A DNA stretch of 15,965 nucleotides from an uncultured Lachnospiraceae bacterium. Its GTDB lineage: Bacteria > Bacillota > Clostridia > Lachnospirales > Lachnospiraceae. Each line of letters opens with the position of its first letter. Positions within the stretch are counted from its first letter, which is position 1. The stretch is from assembly GCA_902783095.1 (NCBI GenBank), contig CACZPX010000214.1, positions 1-15,965 on the forward strand, given 5' to 3'. The notes below the pieces were generated by a model. The model did no database searches. It saw only the letters and a program-made list of their open reading frames with translations, and was not told the origin of the DNA. This document shows, piece by piece, positions 6,800-13,141 of the stretch. A program made the translations under genes and the position numbers.

Positions 6800-6805
6800 C
6801 ACCTC
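6800..6805 (-). promoter_or_regulatory. Ribosome binding site that decides the rpmE start
   Basis: GAGGTG with a 6-base spacing to the ATG at 6793. Its final GTG is an in-frame start codon that could be mis-called as the gene start. Confidence 0.75.
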
Positions 6806-6849
6806 ATCTTAAATGAAATCGCATTTGGGCTGCACAGGCAGCGACAGAT

Positions 6850-6878
6850 ATATTACCACAGCCGTCCGCCGAATGCAA
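6850..6878 (-). promoter_or_regulatory. Sigma-A promoter of rpmE
   Basis: On the minus strand a -35 TTGCAT (6873-6878) is followed by a 17-base spacer and a -10 TAATAT (6850-6855). TGG directly before the -10 makes an extended -10. The predicted transcript start is near 6843, giving a leader of about 50 bases. It is the only clear promoter seen upstream of the rpmE-DUF1385-prmC-prfA group. Confidence 0.8.
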
Positions 6879-6899
6879 GGTCTTTTTTGCGGTTTTTCG

Positions 6900-8123
6900 T
6901 CAATCCTGACGGTAGCCGCGCAAAAAGTCGCCGATGTCCTTCACGGCCTTGTACAGTTCGTCCGGCTCGGGCAGCAGGACCAGGCGGAAGTGCTGCATAT
7001 CGATCCAGTCAAAGCCGGATCCGGCCACCAGCAGGATGTGCTTCTGCTCCAGCAGGTCGAACGCCATCTGACGGTCGTTTTTGATCACGATGTGATCCGC
7101 CACGCGCGGGAATACGTAGAAGGCCGCGTGAGGCTTGTTGTAGCTTAAGATGCCCTCTGCCTGCAGCTCGTCCAGGGCGCGGCAGGCCGCCTCGCGCTGT
7201 TCGTACACGCGGCCGCCGGGGCTGCACATCTCGCGCGTGCTCTGCTCGTCCTCCAGGGCCGCGGGGACCACCAGCTGAGCCAGGGCGTTGCCGCACAGAC
7301 GCAGCGCGCAGAGCTTGTTGATGCACTGGCTGATGGGCGCCGTGAGCTCGCGCGGACCGGACAGGGCCAGCCAGCCGATGCGGAAACCGCAGATCAGGTG
7401 GGACTTGGACAGGCCGTTGGTCGTGACCACGGGCAGGTCCGGTGCCAGGGACGCCGTGGATACGTAGGGCAGATCGTCCAAAATCAGGCGGTCGTAGATC
7501 TCATCGGAGATGATCAGCAGCTCGTGGCGGCGGGCAAATTCCACCACCTCGCGCACCACCTCGGGCGGATAGACCGCGCCGGTGGGGTTGTTGGGGTTGA
7601 TCAGCAGCACGGCTTTGGTGCGGTCGGTGACCAGCTTTTCCATCTCCTTCACGTCCGGATACCAGCCGGACTTCTCGTCGCAGGTGTAGAACACCGGTTT
7701 TGCGCCGGCCAGGTAGGCGCCATTGCTCCAGAGACTGTAGCTGGGGCGCGGCATTAAAAGCTCGTCGCCGAAGTTTAAGATGCTCGCGCAGAGCATCTCC
7801 GCCACTTCGCTCACGCCGTTGCCGATGTAGACGTCGTCGGGGGTCACGCCCGCTATGCCGCGGCTCGTATGGTAGGCGGCGATCGCTTCGCGCGCCTTTA
7901 ACATGCCGCGCGCGTCACAGTAGGCGACCGCCTCTTCTTCGTGGTTTAACAGGGCGTTGCGCACGCTCTCCGGCATCTTGAAGCCGAAGGTCGCGGGGTT
8001 GCCCGTGTTCAGGCGCAGGATATCGATGCCGGCGCGCCGCATCTCCTGCGATTTCTCATAGACCGGGCCTCTGATGTCGCTGTGGATCTTCTGCAGTTTG
8101 TCCGATGCTTCAATGGGTCTCAT
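6900..8123 (-). CDS. alaA: PLP-dependent alanine (glutamate-pyruvate) aminotransferase, AlaA type
   Basis: A class I/II fold aminotransferase that likely interconverts pyruvate plus glutamate with alanine plus 2-oxoglutarate. The 407-aa length and the colinear motifs match AlaA: SDIRGPV near the N-terminus, IGNGVSE (100-106), LLINPNNPTGAVY (173-185) and SDEIYDRLI (206-214). The PLP Schiff-base Lys240 lies in NGLSKSHLICGFRIGW, with Arg248 in GFRIGW and a C-terminal Arg380 in FRLVLLP for carboxylate binding. AlaA usually has SKTYRVAGFRQGW; here the residues after the lysine are SHLICGFRIG, a modest divergence. The ATG at 8123 has GGGAGG at a 6-base spacing. An in-frame upstream ATG at 8198 would add 25 basic residues and is unlikely. 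The gene sits between the nfnAB terminator and the rpmE promoter; no strong promoter of its own was found. Substrate specificity is inferred from family. Confidence 0.9.
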   Translation of the reverse strand: MRPIEASDKLQKIHSDIRGPVYEKSQEMRRAGIDILRLNTGNPATFGFKMPESVRNALLNHEEEAVAYCDARGMLKAREAIAAYHTSRGIAGVTPDDVYIGNGVSEVAEMLCASILNFGDELLMPRPSYSLWSNGAYLAGAKPVFYTCDEKSGWYPDVKEMEKLVTDRTKAVLLINPNNPTGAVYPPEVVREVVEFARRHELLIISDEIYDRLILDDLPYVSTASLAPDLPVVTTNGLSKSHLICGFRIGWLALSGPRELTAPISQCINKLCALRLCGNALAQLVVPAALEDEQSTREMCSPGGRVYEQREAACRALDELQAEGILSYNKPHAAFYVFPRVADHIVIKNDRQMAFDLLEQKHILLVAGSGFDWIDMQHFRLVLLPEPDELYKAVKDIGDFLRGYRQD

Positions 8124-8195
8124 TTTTTTCCTCCCTGATCCTGATGATCTTTTGCGGATACCGGCCGGCTGCGCTGGCCGTCTTTGTCTTTCTTT

Positions 8196-8226
8196 CAATA
8201 AATAAGGGGAGACAACTGTCTCCCCT
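8196..8226 (-). terminator. Intrinsic terminator of the nfnAB operon
   Basis: On the minus strand AGGGGAGAC and GTCTCCCCT (8205-8213 and 8218-8226) form a perfect 9-bp stem with a 4-nt loop. The tail is TTATTTATTG. It lies about 20 bp after the nfnB stop codon and before the aminotransferase gene, separating the two units. Confidence 0.85.
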
Positions 8227-8247
8227 CAGGTTGCCTTCAAGGCCATT

Positions 8248-9639
8248 TTACTTGGACTGGATGTATTTGTCCATAGCGGCGGCAGCGGATTTTCCGGCGC
8301 CCATCGCAAGGATAACGGTCGCGGCACCGGTCACGGCGTCGCCGCCCGCGTACACGCCCTCGCGGCTGGTCAGACCGTCTTCGCCGTTGGTCACGATGCA
8401 GCCGTGGCGGTTGGTCTCCAGACCCTTGGTGGTGTTGCGGATCAGCGGGTTCGGCGAAGTGCCGATGGCGATGATCACAGTGTCGACGTCCAGTTCAAAC
8501 TCGGAACCCTCGATCGGGACGGGACGGCGTCTGCCGGAGGCATCCGGCTCGCCCAGCTGCATCTTGATGCAGCGCATACCCTTGACGAAGCCGTTCTCAT
8601 CGCCCAGGATCTCGATCGGGTTGTTGAGCAGTTTGAAGATAACGCCCTCTTCCTTGGCATGGTGCACTTCCTCCGCTCTGGCGGGAAGCTCTGCCTCGGA
8701 ACGGCGGTAGACGATGTAGACCTTGTCGGCGCCCAGACGCAGCGCGCAGCGCGCGCCGTCCATGGCCACGTTGCCGCCGCCCACGACCGCCACGCGCTTG
8801 CCGTGGAAGATGGGGGTATCGGCCGTGTCCTTGTAGGCCTTCATCAGGTTGGTACGGGTCAGGAACTCGTTGGCGGAGAACACGCCCTTTAAGTTCTCGC
8901 CCGGGATCTTCATAAAGCTGGGCAGACCGGCGCCGGAGCCGATGAATACGGCTTCAAAGCCTTCGTCCTGCATCAGTTCGTCGATGGAGATGGAGCGGCC
9001 GATCACGACGTTGGTCTCGACCTTGACGCCCAGGGCCTTTAAGCCTTCCACTTCCTTGTTCACGATCGCCTTGGGCAGACGGAACTCCGGAATGCCGTAG
9101 ACCAGCACGCCGCCCGCCATATGCAGGGCTTCGTAGATGGTCACGTCATATCCCATCTTGGCCAGATCGCCCGCGCAGGTAAGACCGGCGGGGCCGGCGC
9201 CTACGACGGCGACCTTATGGCCGTTGGGGGTGGGGCGCTTCACCTCATCCTTGGCGTGCGCATTATGATAGTCGGCGACAAAGCGCTCCAGACGGCCGAT
9301 GCCGACCGGCTCGCCCTTGATGCCGCGTACGCAGAGATGCTCGCACTGGGTCTCCTGCGGGCACACACGGCCGCAGACCGCCGGCAGGGAGCTGTCCTGC
9401 GCGATGATCTGGTAGGCTTCCTCAAAGTAGCCCTCTGCGACCTTCGCGATGAACTGCGGGATCTTGATATTGACCGGGCAGCCGGCCACACAGGGATGAT
9501 TCTTGCAGCTTAAGCAGCGCTTGGCTTCGTCCATGGCCTGCTCTACGGTATAGCCCAGCGCCACTTCCTTGAAGTTCTTGTTGCGGACCATCGGATCCTG
9601 TTCCGGGATCTTGTTCTTAACGAGAGACATATTCGGCAT
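8248..9639 (-). CDS. nfnB: NfnB, large subunit of NADH-dependent reduced ferredoxin:NADP+ oxidoreductase (GltD-like)
   Basis: NfnB carries the bifurcating FAD, the NADPH site and two [4Fe-4S] clusters of the electron-bifurcating transhydrogenase. Counting from the GTG at 9645, cluster cysteines are 44, 47, 52 and 56 (CLSCKNHPCVAGCP) and 91, 95, 101 and 105 (CGRVCPQETQCEHLC). A first dinucleotide-binding GAGPAG lies at 149-154, a second GGGNVAMDGAR at 289-299, and a C-terminal FAD motif YAGGDAVTGAATVILAMGAG at about 432-451. At 463 aa it has the usual length for NfnB or a stand-alone GltD-like protein. The nfnA partner immediately upstream favours Nfn over glutamate synthase, as no large GltB gene is present. 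The ATG at 9639, which gives MPNMSL, lies 10 bases from GGAGG; a GTG at 9645 overlapping the nfnA stop is the alternative. Confidence 0.93.
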   Translation of the reverse strand: MPNMSLVKNKIPEQDPMVRNKNFKEVALGYTVEQAMDEAKRCLSCKNHPCVAGCPVNIKIPQFIAKVAEGYFEEAYQIIAQDSSLPAVCGRVCPQETQCEHLCVRGIKGEPVGIGRLERFVADYHNAHAKDEVKRPTPNGHKVAVVGAGPAGLTCAGDLAKMGYDVTIYEALHMAGGVLVYGIPEFRLPKAIVNKEVEGLKALGVKVETNVVIGRSISIDELMQDEGFEAVFIGSGAGLPSFMKIPGENLKGVFSANEFLTRTNLMKAYKDTADTPIFHGKRVAVVGGGNVAMDGARCALRLGADKVYIVYRRSEAELPARAEEVHHAKEEGVIFKLLNNPIEILGDENGFVKGMRCIKMQLGEPDASGRRRPVPIEGSEFELDVDTVIIAIGTSPNPLIRNTTKGLETNRHGCIVTNGEDGLTSREGVYAGGDAVTGAATVILAMGAGKSAAAAMDKYIQSK

Positions 9640-9641
9640 GG

Positions 9642-10484
9642 TCACTGTACCTCCTTCTTGAACAGGTTGCAGGTCTCTTCATGGCGCTTGCGCTCAAACG
9701 CCTTGTACATGGTCGCACGGGACATCGCCTCGGCGAAATCGACCTGATGACCGTCAAAATCGGGGCCGTCCACGCAGGCGAACTTGGTCTCGCCGCCAAC
9801 GGTCAGGCGGCAGCCGCCGCACATGCCGGTGCCGTCGATCATGATCGGGTTCATGGAGATGATGGTCTTGATATTGTATTTCGCAGTAGTCTGGCACACG
9901 AACTTCATCATGATGACCGGGCCGATGGCGATGACTTCGTCATACTCGTTGCCGGCCTGGATCAGTTCTTCCAGACCCGCGGTGACCAGGCCCTTCACGC
10001 CGTAGGAGCCATCGTCCGTCATCAGGACCAGCTTGTCGCTGCAGGCCCTGAACTCGTCTTCCAGGATCACGATGTCCTTGTTGCGGAAACCGACCACGGA
10101 GTGGACCTCGCAGCCCAGGTCATGCAGCTTCTTGGCAACGGGGAGCGCGATGGCGCAGCCCACGCCGCCACCGACGATCGCAACTTTCTTTAAGCCTTCG
10201 GTTTCGGTAGGATTGCCGAGCGGGCCCACCACATCGTGCAGGGAGTCGCCGACGTTGAGGTGATTCATCTTTTCGGTCGTCGCTCCGACGATCTGGAAGA
10301 TGATATCCACGGTGCCCGCTTCACGGTTGAAACCGGCGATCGTAAGCGGGATCCTCTCGCCGTCCTCGTCTACGCGGAGAATAACGAACTGGCCGGGTTC
10401 TGCTTTCCGTGCCACGTAAGGAGCTTCCACGACGATCTTGGTGACGGTGGGGTTCAGCTCCTTTCTCTCTACGATTTTGTACAT
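9642..10484 (-). CDS. nfnA: NfnA, small subunit of NADH-dependent reduced ferredoxin:NADP+ oxidoreductase
   Basis: NfnA is a ferredoxin-NADP reductase-like flavoprotein that handles NAD(H) in the cytosolic Nfn complex. The complex couples NADH and reduced ferredoxin oxidation to NADP+ reduction, or runs in reverse. The 280-aa protein shows a flavin-binding barrel with RIPLTIAGF (44-52), a nucleotide-binding VAIVGGGVGCAIA (101-113), and a C-terminal [2Fe-2S] site. That site has Cys222, Cys225 and Cys237 (MCGGCRL and FACVDGP), with Asp217 as the probable fourth ligand seen in this family. GAGGT lies 8 bases before the ATG. A strong promoter precedes it, overlapped by palindromes. The stop codon lies two bases before the nfnB ATG, and the nfnB ribosome binding site is inside the nfnA 3' end. 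A dihydroorotate dehydrogenase electron-transfer subunit (PyrK) is related but is not expected beside nfnB. Confidence 0.93.
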   Translation of the reverse strand: MYKIVERKELNPTVTKIVVEAPYVARKAEPGQFVILRVDEDGERIPLTIAGFNREAGTVDIIFQIVGATTEKMNHLNVGDSLHDVVGPLGNPTETEGLKKVAIVGGGVGCAIALPVAKKLHDLGCEVHSVVGFRNKDIVILEDEFRACSDKLVLMTDDGSYGVKGLVTAGLEELIQAGNEYDEVIAIGPVIMMKFVCQTTAKYNIKTIISMNPIMIDGTGMCGGCRLTVGGETKFACVDGPDFDGHQVDFAEAMSRATMYKAFERKRHEETCNLFKKEVQ

Positions 10485-10528
10485 TCCTTCTTACCTCACT
10501 TTTGATTGTGCTTTCACACTACGTTCAG

Positions 10529-10556
10529 ATTATAACATGGGCGATCTTTCTGTAAA
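10529..10556 (-). promoter_or_regulatory. Sigma-A promoter of nfnAB
   Basis: On the minus strand a -35 TTTACA (10551-10556), a 16-base spacer and a perfect -10 TATAAT (10529-10534). A TGT before the -10 forms an extended -10. The transcript would start near 10522, about 38 bases ahead of the nfnA ATG. Palindromic AT-rich DNA overlaps and lies upstream of the -35. Confidence 0.85.
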
Positions 10557-10589
10557 GAATTATTCTTAATTTTTTAAGGCAATTCTTTA
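10553..10589. promoter_or_regulatory. Nested AT-rich palindromes overlapping the nfnAB -35: candidate operator
   Basis: TAAAGAATT (10553-10561) and AATTCTTTA (10581-10589) form a perfect 9-bp inverted repeat. Nested inside are AAGAAT-T-ATTCTT (10555-10567) and CTTAA-TTTT-TTAAG (10565-10578). The first resembles a Fur/PerR-type 7-1-7 box only in its core. The second has the 4-bp-spaced TTAA half-sites of a Rex box, with an imperfect right arm. It could equally be an A/T-rich UP element. Confidence 0.4.
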
Positions 10590-10644
10590 ATAAAGATATG
10601 TTTGCCGGCCCCTCTCTTTTCTATCCTTTTCCGTGTCCTGCTTC

Positions 10645-10678
10645 ACGGCAAAAGAGGCGATTTCTTATGCCGTTTTTT
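10645..10678 (+). terminator. Plus-strand intrinsic terminator with no plus-strand gene
   Basis: ACGGCA (10645-10650) pairs with TGCCGT (10668-10673). An A-A mismatch and a further AAGA/TCTT pairing extend the stem, and T6 follows on the plus strand. No T run follows on the minus strand. It faces the 3' end of ktrA, so it may stop antisense transcription or end an unannotated plus-strand RNA. Confidence 0.45.
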
Positions 10679-10701
10679 CCTTACCATATGCCGTCCGTTA
10701 C

Positions 10702-11349
10702 TTAAACCTGGAAGAATTTCTGCAGCATCTTGTCCTCGCCGAGCACCAGCAGCGTCATGTCGGAAGTCAGCACGGTGTCCGGCTGCACGGACATGTCCAT
10801 CTTTCCGTTCTGCTTGATGGCCATGATGTTCATGCCGTACTTTCTCCGGATGCCGAGCTCCCGCACGGTCTTCCCGAGCCAAGCCTCCGGCACTGTCACC
10901 TCGCTGATGGCGTGGTCGTCGTCGAGCTCCACATAGTCCAGGATCCGCTCCGAACTGTACTTGATGGCCGTCCAGTGCCCCACCTGCTTTTCCGGGTAGA
11001 TCACCTCGTCCGCGCCGATGCGCAGCAGGAACTTGCTCTGCCTGTCCCGCTCCGCGCGCGCCACCACAAACTTCGCGCCAAGCTCCTTCAGCAGCGACGT
11101 GGTCTCCAGGGAACTCTGAAAGCTGCCGCTGATGGCCACGATGCACACGTCGTAGCTGTCCACGCCCAGCGAGCGCAGAAAGTCCTCGCTGGTGCTGTCG
11201 CCGATCTGCGCGTTGGTCACATATGGCAGGACCTCCTCCACCCGCGCCTCGTTGGCGTCCACGGCCATGATCTGGTGCCCCAGCTCATGCAGCTGCATCG
11301 CAATGTGCCGTCCCAGCCTTCCCAGGCCGATCAGCAGAAATGATTTCAT
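10702..11349 (-). CDS. ktrA: KtrA-type RCK protein, nucleotide-gated regulatory subunit of the K+ transporter
   Basis: KtrA forms a cytoplasmic octameric ring that binds ATP, ADP or NAD(H) and gates KtrB. The 215-aa product has an N-terminal Rossmann RCK_N domain (1 to about 120). It shows the GLGRLG loop at 8-13 and the acidic Asp31 at the end of beta-2 (AVDANEAR). A C-terminal RCK_C domain (about 138-215) ends in LLVLGEDKMLQKFF. Length fits KtrA or KtrC (about 220 aa) rather than the twice-longer TrkA. It follows ktrB after a gap of 21 bp. An AAAGGAG ribosome binding site lies 6 bases from the ATG, so the two are surely co-transcribed. Some Ktr systems also respond to cyclic di-AMP through RCK_C; this cannot be judged here. 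Confidence 0.92.
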   Translation of the reverse strand: MKSFLLIGLGRLGRHIAMQLHELGHQIMAVDANEARVEEVLPYVTNAQIGDSTSEDFLRSLGVDSYDVCIVAISGSFQSSLETTSLLKELGAKFVVARAERDRQSKFLLRIGADEVIYPEKQVGHWTAIKYSSERILDYVELDDDHAISEVTVPEAWLGKTVRELGIRRKYGMNIMAIKQNGKMDMSVQPDTVLTSDMTLLVLGEDKMLQKFFQV

Positions 11350-11370
11350 CGTTCTCTCCTTTCCGGCGGC

Positions 11371-12708
11371 TCATCCCACGCTGATCTTGCCCTTCGGCAG
11401 CCTGGACAGATTCCGGTTCAGATCCGAAGAGACCGCAAAGATCAGCGTCAGGCCGCCCACGCGTCCCAGGAACATCAAAAGCATCAGGATCATACGCGAA
11501 AACAGTCCCAGCCCCGGCGTGATCCCGAGCGTCAGACCCACGGTCCCCACCGCCGAGGCCGTCTCGAACAGACAGTCCGAAACCGGCAGCCCCTCCGCGG
11601 CGCTTATAAGGAGCGCGCCGCCGACGAAGAGCGTCAGATACAGCGTCAGGATGGTCGCCGCGTCCTTTACCACGCGGTCATCCAGTCTGCGTCCGAATAC
11701 GTTGGCGTTATTCTTTTTGCGGAACACCGCAAAGGCGTTCAGAAACAGCACGGCGAGCGTGGTCGTCTTCATGCCGCCGGCCGTGGAGCCGGGCGATCCG
11801 CCCACCAGCATCAGCACGATCATCAGCGCGCGTCCCGCTCCGGTCAGCGCGGTCAGGTCCGTGGTGTTGAAGCCGGCCGTGCGCGGCGTCACGGACTGAA
11901 ACAGCGCGGCCAGGAAACGGTCGCCGCCGGAGAGCTCCCTGTAGTCGAAAATGGAATAACAAATAAAGGGGATCAGCAGCAGAAGCGCCGTGGTCAGCAG
12001 GATCACCTTGCTCTGCATGGAGTATTTTTTCAGGCGGTGACGGTGCAGGAACACGTCTTCCCAGGTGAGAAAGCCGATGCCGCCGGCCACGATCAGCACG
12101 GCCACGGTGCAGACCACCAGCGGGTCTGCGGCGTATGCGGTGAGGGAGCGGTACGGCGCGGCGGGCGTTCCCATCAGGTCAAAGCCGGCGTTGCAGAAGG
12201 CGGAGACCGACGTAAAGAGCGCGATCCACACGCCCCGCACGCCAAAGTCCCGGCAAAACGGCGGCAGAAGCAGCAGCGTGCCGAGCCCCTCAAACAGGAG
12301 CGTTCCCTTCAGCACAAAGTGCGTCAGCCGCACGATCCCGCCCACGGCGGGCGCCGAGATGGCCTCCTGCATCACGCTGCGCTGCATCAGGGAGATCTTC
12401 CTGCCGGACAGGAACGCAAAGGCCGCGGCGACGGTCATCACGCCCAGGCCGCCGATCTGGATCAGCAGCAGGATCACGCCCTGCCCGAAGCCGGACCACG
12501 CGGCGGCGGTGTCCCGCACCACCAGGCCGGTCACGCACACGCCGGACACGGACGTAAACAGCGCGTCGCCGAACGGGGCGGCCTGTCCGTCCGCAGAAGA
12601 AAACGGCAGGGTCAGCAGCAGAGCCCCGAACAGGATCACCCCGGCAAATCCGAGGATGATGATCCGGAAGGATGACAGTCTGCTTTTGACGATGCCGTGT
12701 CTGATCAT
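11371..12708 (-). CDS. ktrB: KtrB-type K+ channel/transporter subunit (TrkH/KtrB superfamily)
   Basis: KtrB is the membrane pore for K+ (often Na+-dependent) uptake. The 445-aa protein contains the four M1-P-M2 repeats of the family, each with a selectivity-filter glycine: Gly61 (CVTGLVV), Gly175 (CNAGFDL), Gly279 (RTAGFNT) and Gly391 (GTVGLTLG). The gating-loop-like GGSPGSTAGGMKTTT lies at about 303-317. Length matches KtrB rather than the longer TrkH. It starts only 36 bp after the end of the RNase P RNA. No G-rich ribosome binding site is visible before the ATG, and the upstream frame is closed by TGA at 12745-12747 with no alternative start. No separate promoter is evident. It forms an operon with ktrA. 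Confidence 0.93.
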   Translation of the reverse strand: MIRHGIVKSRLSSFRIIILGFAGVILFGALLLTLPFSSADGQAAPFGDALFTSVSGVCVTGLVVRDTAAAWSGFGQGVILLLIQIGGLGVMTVAAAFAFLSGRKISLMQRSVMQEAISAPAVGGIVRLTHFVLKGTLLFEGLGTLLLLPPFCRDFGVRGVWIALFTSVSAFCNAGFDLMGTPAAPYRSLTAYAADPLVVCTVAVLIVAGGIGFLTWEDVFLHRHRLKKYSMQSKVILLTTALLLLIPFICYSIFDYRELSGGDRFLAALFQSVTPRTAGFNTTDLTALTGAGRALMIVLMLVGGSPGSTAGGMKTTTLAVLFLNAFAVFRKKNNANVFGRRLDDRVVKDAATILTLYLTLFVGGALLISAAEGLPVSDCLFETASAVGTVGLTLGITPGLGLFSRMILMLLMFLGRVGGLTLIFAVSSDLNRNLSRLPKGKISVG

Positions 12709-12744
12709 ATGAATACTTTGACTAAGAAATACGGAAAGCGGAAA

Positions 12745-13085
12745 TCATGACCTGCCCTGTAAGCCGGGTTCTGTCGAGGATGATCATCTATCTAGGCCGT
12801 ACGTCGCCGCACGGCTCAAGCGACCTACCCGGGAGAAGACGGGCCGCCTTATCCTCCCTGCTTGGTCTTGCTTCGGATGGGGTTTACACTGCCTGCCCCG
12901 TTGCCGGGTCAGCGGTAGTCTCTTACACTGCCATTTCACCCTTACCGGGTCGCCCCGGCGGTATCTTTTCTGTTGCACTTTCCTTAGGGTCGCCCCCACC
13001 GGACGTTATCCGGCATCCTGCCCTGTGAAGCCCGGACTTTCCTCACCTGCGCACGCGCAGCCGCGATCATCCGGGCAGGTCATGA
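12745..13085 (-). ncRNA. rnpB: RNase P RNA, bacterial class A
   Basis: This is the catalytic RNA of RNase P, which cleaves tRNA 5' leaders. The ends form a perfect 13-bp P1 stem: 12745-12757 with 13073-13085. Conserved core sequences on the minus strand are GAGGAAAGTCCGGGC at 13030-13044 near the 5' end and ACAGAACCCGGCTTA at 12760-12774 near the 3' end. Others between them are AAGTGCAACAGA, AAGGGTGAAA, CCCGGGTAGG and GCTTGAGC. The overall order follows the class A pattern, with recognisable resemblance to the E. coli RNA. The exact ends are uncertain by a few bases, and the promoter predicts a start near 13083. No separate T-rich terminator is obvious before ktrB. Confidence 0.95.
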
Positions 13086-13089
13086 CGTG

Positions 13090-13118
13090 ATGGTATCACA
13101 AACGGCACAAGAATTCAA
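13090..13118 (-). promoter_or_regulatory. Sigma-A promoter of rnpB
   Basis: On the minus strand a -35 TTGAAT (13113-13118), a 17-base spacer and a -10 TACCAT (13090-13095). TGA before the -10 gives an extended -10. The predicted start falls at the beginning of P1. A 7-1-7 palindrome, AAGAATT-C-AATTCTT (13109-13123 on the plus strand), overlaps the -35. Confidence 0.7.
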
Positions 13119-13141
13119 TTCTTTCAAAACCGCGCCGTCTC

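Noticed and set aside
5693..7084. Long plus-strand open frame (463 codons) across DUF1385, the structured gap, rpmE and alaA
   Set aside because: It crosses several well-supported minus-strand genes and their gaps, has shadow-like composition and shows no domain.
8198..8198. Upstream ATG giving a 432-aa aminotransferase
   Set aside because: The added residues are basic low-complexity sequence next to the nfnB terminator tail; GGGAGG precedes the 8123 ATG, which gives the family-typical N-terminus.
8248..9645. Annotation of nfnB as glutamate synthase small subunit GltD
   Set aside because: The two proteins are homologous, but an nfnA gene adjoins it and no GltB large subunit is present, so Nfn is the better call.
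12784..13028. Short open frames on both strands inside rnpB
   Set aside because: The region is fully explained by RNase P RNA with a perfect P1 stem and conserved core sequences.
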